Assembly: GCF_000407365.1 (NCBI RefSeq)
Contig: NZ_ASVU01000001.1
Coordinates: 1,831,501-1,895,500 of the forward strand
Direction: 5' to 3'
DNA: 64,000 nucleotides
DNA from: Enterococcus asini ATCC 700915
GTDB lineage: Bacteria > Bacillota > Bacilli > Lactobacillales > Enterococcaceae
Shown: one piece after another, positions 56,121 to 64,000 of the stretch
How the letters are laid out: each line of letters starts with the position of its first letter
Numbering within the stretch: the stretch's first letter is position 1
Notes under the pieces: generated by a model
The model's database searches: none
What the model was told of the DNA's origin: nothing
The model's input: only the letters and a program-made list of their open reading frames with translations
Made by a program: the position numbers and the translations under genes

Positions 56121-56888
56121 ATGAGTAACTACAATGAGATCAAGCGGAAAAACTACCGCTTTCCAGCTTATGATGACAACGAAGGGGTAAAACTGCACCG
56201 AGAAGGCAAGCGCAATCTCTTCGCCAACGACCGCAGTTGGTTGACCCCAAATACTGCTGCAAGCTCGAAACCAGCAAATACCGTAGCTGATACGACGAAT
56301 AGCCGTAGCACTGACAATCAAGACGAACGCACTTTGCGCCGTTCTCGAAAAGAAACTTTGGACAAGCAAGGTTTGACGATTCGTCAACAGACTGAATTAC
56401 AAAAACACCGGGACAATTTACCGGATTACAGCAAAAAAATCACTACGGAAACCGATGCGGTGGGGCGAACTTCTCTGTTTGGGAAAGACCCTCGGAAATC
56501 GGCTTTGCGCAATCCAGCGACACCGAAGAAAACCGATGATTCCCTAAAACGGGAGTATTCTGGTCGTTCTTACTTCGTGCCTAAGTATATTCCGGCTTCT
56601 GTTCTTCCAGATGAGTCTAATAGTAAAGATTCTGGAGTCACTTCGGAGGAACTGTTAACTTCTTTGAAAAAGCCTCAAGACAGCTATTTGATGTTTGATC
56701 AAGAGGTCTCTGCGTATCAAGAAAAGCGCAAGGAAGACCCCACGGTGAAGAAATTCCCAGCAACCGAGGTCAATGAGGAAGAACCAGCAACGAAACGTAA
56801 AGGAATTTTAGAGCGTGGCTTGCAAGGTTTGATTCATGACGAAACGGTGAATCCAAAGAATAAGGGTTACTTTACGAAGAAGGGATAA
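56121..56888 (+). CDS. Hypothetical, charged, probably disordered protein
   Basis: A 255-residue protein I do not recognise. It is rich in Lys, Arg, Asp, Glu, Ser and Thr, with no membrane helix, signal peptide or globular motif. There are short ordered-looking islands: EIKRKNYRFPAYDDNEGVK at the start, RSYFVPKYIPASVLP in the middle, and KGILERGLQGLIHDETV near the end, spaced by low-complexity linkers. This resembles a scaffold or adaptor with short binding motifs. Start ATG 56121 is favoured by AAAGGATGAGA upstream; ATG 56112 lies inside that SD. A TGGTAGAAT extended -10 lies at 56081-56089. It is followed by a small gene 5 bp later, probably co-expressed. Confidence 0.7.
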   Translation: MSNYNEIKRKNYRFPAYDDNEGVKLHREGKRNLFANDRSWLTPNTAASSKPANTVADTTNSRSTDNQDERTLRRSRKETLDKQGLTIRQQTELQKHRDNLPDYSKKITTETDAVGRTSLFGKDPRKSALRNPATPKKTDDSLKREYSGRSYFVPKYIPASVLPDESNSKDSGVTSEELLTSLKKPQDSYLMFDQEVSAYQEKRKEDPTVKKFPATEVNEEEPATKRKGILERGLQGLIHDETVNPKNKGYFTKKG

Positions 56889-56893
56889 GGCAG

Positions 56894-57079
56894 ATGGAAG
56901 CATACGAAACGCAGTTGGATAAGCTTAAATCTGGCGAAATCGAGAAAATCGAAGTGAGTCTGGAACAATTCATGTTGTTTCGGGAAGTTTGGTTAACCAG
57001 AGAAGATCGCAAATACTTTGTAGGCGAAGCACATCATAACGGGAGTGTCACCTATCGTTACGATCCTACTGTTCTATAG
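56894..57079 (+). CDS. Small conserved-looking hypothetical protein, 61 residues
   Basis: A 61-residue soluble acidic protein with SD AAGGGATAAGGCAG just before ATG 56894, 5 bp after the disordered-protein gene and ended by a strong terminator, so it is likely translated. An N-terminal helix (ETQLDKLKSGEIEKIEVSLE) leads to a beta-like end (KYFVGEAHHNGSVTYRYD). Function is not recognised. Co-transcription with the preceding gene suggests a shared function. Confidence 0.7.
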   Translation: MEAYETQLDKLKSGEIEKIEVSLEQFMLFREVWLTREDRKYFVGEAHHNGSVTYRYDPTVL

Positions 57080-57080
57080 A

Positions 57081-57114
57081 AAAACTCCGAGGCAAAGAGG
57101 CCTCGGAGTTTTTT
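57081..57114. terminator. Bidirectional terminator
   Basis: ACTCCGAGGC and GCCTCGGAGT form a 10-bp stem with A-run and T-run on its two sides. It serves the 61-residue gene and the minus-strand small gene. Confidence 0.93.
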
Positions 57115-57145
57115 ATTCTTCAGGGGTACTTACGAGCAGCAGTGT

Positions 57146-57316
57146 TTATTTTTGATTGCGCCACAGGATAAATAGGTTTCCTAGCCAGTCTAGGGCAATG
57201 CCAATGACGATGCCAATCACAAAGCCAAAGACCAAGTTGTCCTTCACAAGACCGATACAGATGCCGATTAAGAGCCCTAGGGCGGTAAACTCGCCATCAA
57301 AGTGTTCTTTTTCCAT
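57146..57316 (-). CDS. Small membrane protein, 56 residues
   Basis: A 56-residue protein with a short polar N-terminus (MEKEHFDGEFTA) and two closely spaced helices rich in Gly/Ile/Val (LGLLIGICIGLV and FGFVIGIVIGIALDWLGNL), resembling glycine-zipper small membrane proteins. GGAG precedes ATG 57316 at normal distance; the frame could extend to 57352 but has no SD there. It is divergent from tRNA-Leu, whose -35 lies about 30 bp from this start. Function unknown. Confidence 0.65.
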   Translation of the reverse strand: MEKEHFDGEFTALGLLIGICIGLVKDNLVFGFVIGIVIGIALDWLGNLFILWRNQK

Positions 57317-57346
57317 CGTGCAGACTCCTTTTTCTTGAAATGTTAT

Positions 57347-57374
57347 TGACAAATAAAGGGGGGATTGGTACGAT
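57347..57374 (+). promoter_or_regulatory. Promoter of tRNA-Leu
   Basis: TTGACA (57347-57352), 16 bp, TACGAT (57369-57374) with TG one base upstream. Confidence 0.8.
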
Positions 57375-57396
57375 TAAACAGTCGCCAGTGGCACAT

Positions 57397-57479
57397 GCGG
57401 AAGTGGCGGAATGGCAGACGCGCAACGTTGAGGTCGTTGTGAGCAATAGCTCGTGTGGGTTCGACTCCCATCTTCCGCA
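57397..57479 (+). tRNA. tRNA-Leu, anticodon GAG
   Basis: 83 nt. The acceptor stem is GCGGAAG with CTTCCGC and discriminator A. The anticodon stem CAACG/CGTTG holds the loop TTGAGGT, anticodon GAG, reading CUC and CUU. A long variable arm, as expected for leucine, follows, and the T-loop is GGTTCGACTCC. CCA is not encoded. It stands alone with its own promoter and terminator. Confidence 0.96.
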
Positions 57480-57487
57480 TTTCTTTT

Positions 57488-57518
57488 GAGGTTTCCTGAT
57501 CAGGGAACCTCTTTTTTT
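57488..57518 (+). terminator. Terminator of tRNA-Leu
   Basis: GAGGTTTCC pairs with GGGAACCTC across TGATCA, followed by seven T. Confidence 0.92.
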
Positions 57519-57652
57519 GTGCCTTTTTTTCAATGAATTGAAAAAGGTAAAGAAAATCTAATGAAAACACCAAGATTTGCCGGAAAAATGACTTCTATAA
57601 GTCATTGGAAAATGTTGCTAAATACTATTATATCAGGATTTCTTGAGAAAAG

Positions 57653-57666
57653 TGACAAAACTGAAA
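57653..57666 (+). promoter_or_regulatory. Candidate BceR-type operator upstream of the YxeA-BceAB module
   Basis: TGACA-aaac-TGAAA matches 9 of the 10 positions of the known TNACA-N4-TGTAA pattern, with N counted as matching. It lies about 80 bp ahead of the yxeA-like start. The rest of 57520-57744 has no gene and no certain promoter. Confidence 0.35.
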
Positions 57667-57744
57667 GACTAATGTCAGTCATATCATTCTGATTGTAACA
57701 AGAATATCTCGTAGAATGTAGTCAAAGAAGCGGAGGGAATTTTC

Positions 57745-58101
57745 ATGAAAAAAGTAATGATTACATTAGGTGTACTAGCAGTCCTCATAATCGGAGGCAT
57801 TTCTGTGGCCCAAAAGGTCATTATGGGGGGCACACCTTATTATGTTCAGATCACCACAGACGGAGAGAAGATTGACGAAAAAGACGATGCAGGAAAGCCT
57901 ATGGTTACCTATCGTTACCAACTGACCGGTTACGATAAAGAAGGGAGTGGTAAAGAATTGACCTTTGATTCTTTTCAAGCACGGCCATTGAGAAAAGAAG
58001 CCTACCTAAAAGTTATCTGGAATAAAAACAAAGGGGTAACCAGCTGGGAAGAAGTTCAAAAAGATGAAATCCCTAGTAAAGCCCAAGCAAAACTGGATTA
58101 G
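57745..58101 (+). CDS. YxeA family (DUF1093) exported protein
   Basis: A 118-residue protein with an N-terminal signal or membrane helix (about residues 4-22), then an OB-fold-like domain with the pattern TPYYVQITTDGEKI, YRYQLTGYDKEGSGKELTFDS, LRKEAYLKVIW and KGVTSWEEVQKDEIP. This is the YxeA/DUF1093 family, which in Bacillus and enterococci is commonly found next to BceAB-type transporters. Its function is unknown. SD AGCGGAGGG precedes ATG, and the ABC ATPase gene follows within 14 bp. Confidence 0.85.
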   Translation: MKKVMITLGVLAVLIIGGISVAQKVIMGGTPYYVQITTDGEKIDEKDDAGKPMVTYRYQLTGYDKEGSGKELTFDSFQARPLRKEAYLKVIWNKNKGVTSWEEVQKDEIPSKAQAKLD

Positions 58102-58115
58102 AAAGGATGAAAGAA

Positions 58116-58868
58116 ATGGAAACGGTCATTAGTGTAAAAGACGTCAAGAAAAGCTACGGTACAACCAAAGAAAAAATCACGGAGGCCCTAAAAGGGATTA
58201 CCTTCGATGTATCTAAGGGAGACTTTATCGGGATTATGGGGGCTTCCGGTTCAGGGAAATCAACCCTTTTGAATCTTTTGTCCACAATCGACAAACCAAC
58301 CTCTGGCGAAATTTTTATCAACCAAAGAGACGTAACTACTTTAAAGGGGGATGAACTATCGGATTTTCGAGGCCGGGAAATCGGCTTCGTCTTTCAAGAG
58401 TTTAATTTATTGGAAAACTTAACTGCTTATGAAAATATTGCGGTGCCATTATCCTTACAAGGGGAAAAGCCTAAAACGATTCGCAAAAAAATCATGGCCG
58501 TAGCCAAACGTTTGTCCATTGAAGCCATTTTGGATCAATACCCAGCGGCTTTGTCCGGGGGGCAAAAACAGCGAGTGGCCTCTGCCCGGGCTTTGGTAGG
58601 GGAACCGACGATTTTGTTTGGGGATGAGCCAACCGGGGCATTGGACTCCAACAGCGCCAAAGACTTGCTCAACATGATGAAAGACTTAAACGAAAATGAT
58701 CACGTGTCAATTTTACTAGTAACCCATGACCCATTGTCCGCTAGTTATTGTCAAAAGATCTTGTTTATCAAAGATGGCATGATTCACCAGGAACTTCGTC
58801 GCGAAAACCAGTCTCAAACGGACTTTTATCGGCAAATCCTGAATATCTTAGGCAATTTGGAACAATAA
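58116..58868 (+). CDS. ABC transporter ATP-binding protein, BceA/YxdL type
   Basis: A 250-residue ATPase. Walker A GASGSGKST, Q-loop FQEFNLLENLT, signature LSGGQKQRVASARAL, Walker B ILFGDEPTGALDS and the H-loop LVTHDP are all intact. The GEPTILFGDEPTGALDSNSA pattern and the partner permease place it in the peptide-detoxification (BceAB) branch. ATG 58116 is chosen over 58107 because AAAGG abuts the latter. It forms an operon with the yxeA-like gene and the permease, which follows by 12 bp. There is no sensor kinase or regulator beside it. Confidence 0.93.
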   Translation: METVISVKDVKKSYGTTKEKITEALKGITFDVSKGDFIGIMGASGSGKSTLLNLLSTIDKPTSGEIFINQRDVTTLKGDELSDFRGREIGFVFQEFNLLENLTAYENIAVPLSLQGEKPKTIRKKIMAVAKRLSIEAILDQYPAALSGGQKQRVASARALVGEPTILFGDEPTGALDSNSAKDLLNMMKDLNENDHVSILLVTHDPLSASYCQKILFIKDGMIHQELRRENQSQTDFYRQILNILGNLEQ

Positions 58869-58880
58869 GGAGGATTTGCA

Positions 58881-60674
58881 ATGCTTTTGAAACTTTCGAT
58901 TAGCGGAATTAAAGCTCGTCTGCGGGATTATCTCGTTTTGTTTTCCGGCTTATTAGTAGCTTCCGGGATCTTTTATATGTTTGAGTCACTGGCTAGTAAC
59001 AAAGCCTTTTTGGAGGCCAATACCACTGTTTCTTATGTGGTCATCATCTTTCGACTAGGCTCGGTTTTATTGGCAATCATTACCTTTGTCTACATCCTTT
59101 ATGCCAATTCCTTCTTACTGAATATGCGGCAAAAAGAGTACGGGATGTTTCTGATGTTGGGGGCAAAGGTTAAAAAGATTGCACAATTAATCTTTTTAGA
59201 GACTTTTTTAGTGGGCTTTTTGGCAACCTTGATGGGCTCTTTAGTAGGAATTGCACTGACGAAAGGCGTCAGTCTGATTTTAATCAATCAACTGCAACTG
59301 AGTTTGACCCATTTCCAACCAGTTAGTCCAAAGGCGTTATTGGAGACCATCGTCTTCTTTAGCATCCTGTTTTTCTTAGCGGCGGTCTTCAATGCCCAGC
59401 AGATTCGCAAAAAAACTTTACTCAGTCTTTTAAAAGACGGCAGTACGCCGGCTCCGGGAAAACGGAATTTGTTCGGCTTGTTGTTACAATCATTGATTGG
59501 GATTGGGTTATTAGCAGCGGGCTATTACCTAATGAGCGATTTAGTTCGTTTTCAAATAGCGGGAATCTTTGGGGCACTCTTCACCATTTTAGGGGGGACG
59601 TTTCTAATCTTCCATGCGCTCTTGTTGGTCTTTGTAAATGGCTTAAAAAACCGGCCAAACGTAGCGTTTCGCAGACTGAATAACTTTACTCTTTCCCAGT
59701 TAAACTTTCGTTTGCAAGACTACAGTCGCGTGCTCTCTTTAGTAGCCATGCTTTTTGCCTTGGCCCTAGGTGCCTTGACCGTGGGGATTGGGTTTAAAAA
59801 TGACATTATGAAAATCACGAAGCAAAGTACCGCCTATGACTTGGTGTTAAACAATTCCCAAGCTGTATCTGCTGGGGAATTGAGTAAGCTGGACATTACC
59901 AAAGAAGCTACCTATCAGCAAAAAAGCGATGGCACAACACTGTACTATAACCAGGCTGATTTCGATCAAGAACCTTTATTAATCACGGATTATGGGGTGA
60001 AAGGGTATCAACGAGTCTCTGGGGAAGAACTGGTAAAAGACCTTAACAAGCAAGATGAACTACGGAATTTAGAGACTCCTGAGCGCCAAGCTTTAAATCT
60101 TCAAATTCTGAGTCCTAGTGATTTTGCGGCCTTAAACTTACCCACGACTGAGTTAAAAGTGATTCAAGTAAAAGACTTTGCCGACTCAATTCCGCAATTG
60201 AAGAAGTTGGTAAAAATCAACGAGAAAAACAATCCTGGACTAAACTCAGAACAAGGCTATACCCAACGAGTGGTGGTTTACGAGTTGTTTAACAGTTTTT
60301 ATTCTGGCTTTGAATTCATGGGCTTCTTCTTAGGGATTGCCTTTTTGACCATGCTGGCTAGTTGCTTGATGTTCAAAATCTTATCTGGAGCGAGTCAAGA
60401 CATTCAACGCTACCAAATGCTGCAAAAAATCGGTGCTCGCCAAAAACTTTTAAAAGGCTCCATCAAAAAAGAACTAGGCTTGCTCTTTTTAGCACCAGGA
60501 ATTGTCGGTGCCATTCACGTACTGTTTGGTTTGAAGATGTTTACTACATTACTGCAAAATCCTTACAATGGGATCGTGTTACCCTTTGCCTTGTTCGGAA
60601 TCATCTATGCCGGCTACTATCTGTTAACGGTCAAATTATATGAAAAAATTGTCTTGCCACCACTTAAAAAATAA
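58881..60674 (+). CDS. ABC transporter permease, BceB/YxdM type (FtsX-like)
   Basis: A 597-residue membrane protein with about ten helices and a large extracellular domain (about residues 310-470) between helices 7 and 8, the layout of BceB-type permeases that remove or shield antimicrobial peptides such as bacitracin or lantibiotics. The FtsX-like segments MRQKEYGMFLMLGAKVKKI and IQRYQMLQKIGARQKLLKGS are seen in both halves. It is a little shorter than many BceB proteins (about 650). AAGGAGGATTTGC precedes ATG. The inducer and target peptide are unknown. Confidence 0.92.
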   Translation: MLLKLSISGIKARLRDYLVLFSGLLVASGIFYMFESLASNKAFLEANTTVSYVVIIFRLGSVLLAIITFVYILYANSFLLNMRQKEYGMFLMLGAKVKKIAQLIFLETFLVGFLATLMGSLVGIALTKGVSLILINQLQLSLTHFQPVSPKALLETIVFFSILFFLAAVFNAQQIRKKTLLSLLKDGSTPAPGKRNLFGLLLQSLIGIGLLAAGYYLMSDLVRFQIAGIFGALFTILGGTFLIFHALLLVFVNGLKNRPNVAFRRLNNFTLSQLNFRLQDYSRVLSLVAMLFALALGALTVGIGFKNDIMKITKQSTAYDLVLNNSQAVSAGELSKLDITKEATYQQKSDGTTLYYNQADFDQEPLLITDYGVKGYQRVSGEELVKDLNKQDELRNLETPERQALNLQILSPSDFAALNLPTTELKVIQVKDFADSIPQLKKLVKINEKNNPGLNSEQGYTQRVVVYELFNSFYSGFEFMGFFLGIAFLTMLASCLMFKILSGASQDIQRYQMLQKIGARQKLLKGSIKKELGLLFLAPGIVGAIHVLFGLKMFTTLLQNPYNGIVLPFALFGIIYAGYYLLTVKLYEKIVLPPLKK

Positions 60675-60763
60675 GCGTTCTTCTGAGCAATTTTCTGTTG
60701 CAATTTCCGATTTCCTCGATTAAAGTTGTTGATAACATCTGTAAAAGAAAAGGAGTGGGCGCC

Positions 60764-61984
60764 ATGCGGCAATACGAAAAATCACAAAAGCTAGAAGGGG
60801 TCAGCTATGATGTGCGAGGGCCCGTGTTGGAAGAAGCGGAGCGGATGCAAGAAGAGGGGATTAGCATCTTAAAGCTAAACACCGGCAATCCCGCTCCCTT
60901 TGGTTTTGAGGCGCCCAACGAGATTATTCGCGATTTAATCTTAAACGTTCGGGAATCAGAAGGTTACTCCGAGTCTAAGGGCATCTTTGCCGCTAGAAAA
61001 GCGATTCAGCAAGATTGCCAGTTAAAAGGATTTCCAAATGTCGATATTAACGATATCTATACTGGAAATGGCGTGAGCGAACTGATCACCATGTCCATGC
61101 AAGGATTGTGTAACAATGGGGACGAAGTTTTGGTTCCCATGCCTGATTACCCCTTGTGGACGGCTTCCGTCTCCTTAGCCGGGGGCAAGCCGGTGCACTA
61201 TGTCTGTGACGAGGAAAGTGAATGGTATCCAGACCTTGCAGATATGCGAAAGAAAATCACCCCGAAAACAAAAGCCATTGTGGTAATCAATCCTAACAAT
61301 CCAACCGGGGCTCTGTATCCTCGAGAAATTTTGGAAGGGATTGTGGAGTTGGCCCGGGAGTTTGACCTCTTGCTATTCTCTGATGAAATCTATGATCGTT
61401 TGATTATGGATGGCCTAACGCATATTCCTTTGGCGACACTGGCACCAGATCGAATGGTGGTTACTTTAAACGGTTTGTCTAAGTCGCACCGAGTGGCAGG
61501 CTTTAGAGTGGGCTGGATGGTACTTTCCGGTGACAAATCTGGAGCAAAAGACTATATTGAAGGCTTAAACATGCTGTCTTCCATGCGGTTGTGTTCTAAT
61601 GTCTTAAGCCAGCAGATTATTCAAACGGCTTTAGGCGGCTATCAAAGTGTGGATGAACTGCTCTTGCCAGGGGGGCGGATTTATGAGCAGCGGGAATACA
61701 TCTACCAAGCGATTAACGATATTCCTGGATTATCGGCGGTAAAACCGAAAGCAGCCTTTTACATCTTCCCGAAAATCGATACCAAGCGTTTTAATATTGT
61801 GAACGATGAGCAGTTTGTTTTAGACTTCTTACACGAGCATCATATCCTTTTGGTACACGGCGGGGGCTTTAATTGGCAACAGCCGGATCATTTCCGCATT
61901 GTGTACTTGCCTAAAATGGATGATTTGAAGACTACTACGGCAGCTATGCGGGAGTTTTTGGCAACCTATCGCCAAAAGCCGTAA
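60764..61984 (+). CDS. Pyridoxal-phosphate aminotransferase, AlaA-like
   Basis: A 406-residue class I/II aminotransferase most like AlaA-type glutamate-pyruvate transaminases. The cofactor lysine is in LNGLSKSHRVAGFRVGW; other marks are NTGNPAPFGFEAP, YTGNGVSELITM, INPNNPTGALYP and SDEIYDR. It would interconvert pyruvate and alanine with glutamate/oxoglutarate. ATG 60764 follows AAAGGAGTGGGCGCC; the frame extends to 60698 without an SD. Its place beside alsS puts two pyruvate-consuming functions next to each other, although each has its own signals. Confidence 0.9.
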   Translation: MRQYEKSQKLEGVSYDVRGPVLEEAERMQEEGISILKLNTGNPAPFGFEAPNEIIRDLILNVRESEGYSESKGIFAARKAIQQDCQLKGFPNVDINDIYTGNGVSELITMSMQGLCNNGDEVLVPMPDYPLWTASVSLAGGKPVHYVCDEESEWYPDLADMRKKITPKTKAIVVINPNNPTGALYPREILEGIVELAREFDLLLFSDEIYDRLIMDGLTHIPLATLAPDRMVVTLNGLSKSHRVAGFRVGWMVLSGDKSGAKDYIEGLNMLSSMRLCSNVLSQQIIQTALGGYQSVDELLLPGGRIYEQREYIYQAINDIPGLSAVKPKAAFYIFPKIDTKRFNIVNDEQFVLDFLHEHHILLVHGGGFNWQQPDHFRIVYLPKMDDLKTTTAAMREFLATYRQKP

Positions 61985-62030
61985 ACAATCAAATAAGAAA
62001 GACAAGACTGTCACACAATATTTATTGAAT

Positions 62031-62071
62031 AAGCACAGAAACGTGGGGAAGCCCCTGTTTCTGTGCTTTTT
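62031..62071 (+). terminator. Terminator of the aminotransferase gene
   Basis: AAGCACAGAAAC (62031-62042) pairs with GTTTCTGTGCTT (62057-62068), with inner GGGG/CCCC, then T-run. Confidence 0.94.
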
Positions 62072-62212
62072 GCTGTGTCCAGCAATTTTTAGATTCTTTC
62101 GATTGGGGTGAAGCCTTCTATTTGAGGGGCGAGGAAAGGATTATGAAGAGGGCACTATAATGAAAATTACAATCTATTTTCATATAAAACAATCATTAAT
62201 GGTGTTTCATTG

Positions 62213-62241
62213 TTGATAAAATCAGGAATACATGCTATATT
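62213..62241 (+). promoter_or_regulatory. Promoter of alsS
   Basis: TTGATA (62213-62218), 17 bp, TATATT (62236-62241) with TG one base upstream (extended -10). Confidence 0.8.
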
Positions 62242-62282
62242 CACAAATGTAAGTGATACAGAATTTAAGGAGATGTAGTACA

Positions 62283-63935
62283 GTGAGCGCAAAAGGTTCT
62301 GAAATTATTGTTAATACATTGGAAAATCATAACGTCCCTTTTATCTTCGGTATTCCCGGAGCTAAAATTGATGGGGTATTCGATACATTGGAAGATCACG
62401 GGCCACAATTGATTCTAGCTCGTCATGAACAAAACGCGGCATTTATGGCCCAAGCAATTGGCCGTTTGACCGGAGAACCTGGCGTCGTGATCGCTACTAG
62501 CGGACCGGGAGCAAGTAATTTGGCCACAGGCTTAGTTACGGCTACGGCAGAAGGCGATCCTGTCGTGGCACTGGCCGGGCAAGTAAAACGGGCGGATTTA
62601 TCGAAATTAACCCACCAAAGTATGGACAATGCGGCACTCTTTGCGCCAATTACCAAATACAGCTCTGAGATTCAAGATCCAGAAAATTTATCAGAAAGTA
62701 TCGCCAATGCTTTTCGAATTGCGAAAACGGCTAAAAAAGGAGCCAGTTTTCTTTCTATTCCCCAAGATGTGACCGATGGGGAAGTTAATGGAGCGGCGAT
62801 TAAACCCTTGTCAGCACCGATTTTAGGGGCCCCTGCCGATGCAGCAATCGATGACTTAATTCAAAGGATTCAAGAAGCGAAACTGCCCACTTTGTTAGTA
62901 GGGATGCGCGCATCCAGTGAAAAAGAAACTCAAGCAATCCGCCAATTGGTTGCCAAAACAGGCTTACCCGTGGTGGAAACTTTCCAAGGGGCCGGGATTA
63001 TTTCCCGAGATTTGGAAGAACACTTCTTTGGTCGAGTAGGTTTGTTCCGAAATCAACCGGGGGATATGTTGTTGAAGCGCAGTGACTTGGTAATCGCCGT
63101 GGGTTATGATCCCATTGAATATGAGGCACGGAACTGGAATGCAGAGAAAGACGCTCGTATCGTAGTCATCGATGAAGTCCCTATGGAAATCGACCAATAT
63201 ATGCAGCCGGAAGTGGAACTAATTGGGAGCATCGCGCAAACCATTGAAAAATTAAGTGAAAGAATCATGGACTATCATTTATCAGGGGACGTGGCGGATT
63301 ACTTGGCTACGCTTCAAGAAAAACTCTCAAACGGAGATAAAAATTTTGAAGCGGTAGCCGGCCGTGTGCATCCACTGGAAGTCATTGACGTGCTTCAAAA
63401 AGCAGTTACCGATGAAATGACCGTTACCGTGGATGTGGGAAGTCACTATATTTGGATGGCACGCCATTTTCGCAGTTATGAACCGCGGCATTTGCTGTTT
63501 AGTAATGGGATGCAAACCTTAGGCGTGGCTCTCCCATGGGCGATTTCTGCGGCTTTGGTTCGGCCTAATACGCAAATCTTCTCCGTTTCTGGTGATGGCG
63601 GCTTCCTTTTTTCCGCCCAAGAGTTGGAAACCGCGGTTCGTTTGAAACAAAACATTATTCATTTGGTTTGGAATGACGGCAGTTATAACATGGTGGAATT
63701 CCAAGAAGAGATGAAATACAATCGTTCTTCTGGTGTTCATTTTGGCCCGGTGGATTTCGTGAAATACGCCGAAGCCTTTGGTGCCAAGGGGCTCAGAGCG
63801 ACTACGAAAGCTGAGTTGGAAGCGGCGATTCAAGAAGGCTTAGCGACAGAAGGTCCGGTAATCATCGATATTCCAATCGATTATTCGGATAACAAAGAAC
63901 TAGGCAAGACGATTTTACCGGATCAATTTTATTAA
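62283..63935 (+). CDS. alsS: Acetolactate synthase, catabolic
   Basis: A 550-residue thiamine-diphosphate enzyme condensing two pyruvate into alpha-acetolactate, first step to acetoin. HEQNAAFMA carries the catalytic Glu. The ThDP-binding block runs from [16 protein letters not shown] to WNDGSYNMV. Absence of a nearby small regulatory subunit and of ilv genes supports the catabolic AlsS type rather than IlvB. The start is GTG 62283 with AAGGAG about 11 nt upstream; the longer frame from 62253 lies at the predicted transcription start. alsD, the usual next gene, may begin at the window's right edge. Confidence 0.94.
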   Translation: MSAKGSEIIVNTLENHNVPFIFGIPGAKIDGVFDTLEDHGPQLILARHEQNAAFMAQAIGRLTGEPGVVIATSGPGASNLATGLVTATAEGDPVVALAGQVKRADLSKLTHQSMDNAALFAPITKYSSEIQDPENLSESIANAFRIAKTAKKGASFLSIPQDVTDGEVNGAAIKPLSAPILGAPADAAIDDLIQRIQEAKLPTLLVGMRASSEKETQAIRQLVAKTGLPVVETFQGAGIISRDLEEHFFGRVGLFRNQPGDMLLKRSDLVIAVGYDPIEYEARNWNAEKDARIVVIDEVPMEIDQYMQPEVELIGSIAQTIEKLSERIMDYHLSGDVADYLATLQEKLSNGDKNFEAVAGRVHPLEVIDVLQKAVTDEMTVTVDVGSHYIWMARHFRSYEPRHLLFSNGMQTLGVALPWAISAALVRPNTQIFSVSGDGGFLFSAQELETAVRLKQNIIHLVWNDGSYNMVEFQEEMKYNRSSGVHFGPVDFVKYAEAFGAKGLRATTKAELEAAIQEGLATEGPVIIDIPIDYSDNKELGKTILPDQFY

Positions 63936-63986
63936 GAAATGGCCGCTAAAAGTTCGACGAATGTCTTGAAGTGAGAGGGAAGATTC

Positions 63987-64000
63987 ATGATAGTCAAAGA
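63987..64000 (+). CDS. Possible start of the next gene, cut by the window end
   Basis: ATG at 63987 preceded by GAGAGGGA at proper distance; only four codons (M-I-V-K) are visible. By position it could be alsD (acetolactate decarboxylase), but the sequence shown is too short to confirm. Confidence 0.35.

Noticed and set aside
1-64000. CRISPR arrays, prophage, toxin-antitoxin or restriction systems
   Set aside because: No regularly spaced direct repeats, phage structural genes, methylases or nuclease-antitoxin pairs were seen; the only mobile DNA is the single IS.

Overview
The window looks like a chromosomal segment of a low-to-moderate GC Gram-positive bacterium of the Lactobacillales, most likely Enterococcus or a close relative. 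Supporting features are the xerC-hslV-hslU-codY order, parE-parC, PflB with its activase, a family II pyrophosphatase, a class B PBP of the PBP2B type, MprF, AlsS, AGGAGG Shine-Dalgarno (SD) sites and SigA-type promoters that often have an extended TGn -10. The species is not decided here. Almost everything is core chromosome. I see no prophage, CRISPR array, restriction system or rRNA operon.

Layout. 1-3.3 kb: end of a GtrA-like gene, sodA, a GNAT acetyltransferase, a cold-shock protein, and an LCP cell-wall ligase with a long acidic Asp/Tyr/Ser tail. 3.6-9.3 kb: class B PBP, an ABC-F ATPase, thyA-dfrA. 9.4-15.5 kb: a TrhA/hemolysin III protein (minus strand), DegV, then a ypmR-ypmS-msrA-yozE-ctpA-lepB run concerned with the envelope, repair and secretion. 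15.7-20.5 kb: a DUF998-like membrane protein, an unrecognised membrane-anchored extracellular protein, and mprF. 20.7-26.9 kb: rbgA-rnhB, dprA, topA, trmFO. 27.2-30.9 kb: xerC-hslV-hslU-codY behind a promoter with a possible CodY box. 31-37.3 kb: an aldose-epimerase-like gene, plsY (minus), parE-parC. 37.5-41.8 kb: pflB, pflA, ppaC. 41.8-43.9 kb: three poorly characterised genes. 44.0-45.3 kb: an intact IS256-family element with an exact 8-bp target duplication.

46.0-56.0 kb is a glycogen operon, glgB-glgC-glgD-glgA-glgP plus a GH13 alpha-glucan hydrolase. ADP-glucose is made by GlgC/GlgD, polymerised by GlgA, branched by GlgB, and recovered by GlgP with the GH13 enzyme. The rest is a disordered hypothetical protein, two small proteins, a tRNA-Leu(GAG), a YxeA plus BceAB-like exporter module with no adjacent two-component system, an AlaA-like aminotransferase and alsS.

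The most unusual signals are non-coding. They centre on the glycogen operon: a nested-hairpin leader immediately after the predicted glgB transcription start, a hairpin lying between the SD and the start codon of glgC, and a roughly 100-nt imperfect hairpin ending in a U-tract between glgA and glgP. Together they suggest layered RNA-level control of glycogen metabolism. Other RNA candidates are a terminator-ended transcript between trmFO and xerC, a structured rbgA leader, and a hairpin that masks the dprA ribosome-binding site.

All functional calls rest on motif recognition by eye. No database search or folding program was run.
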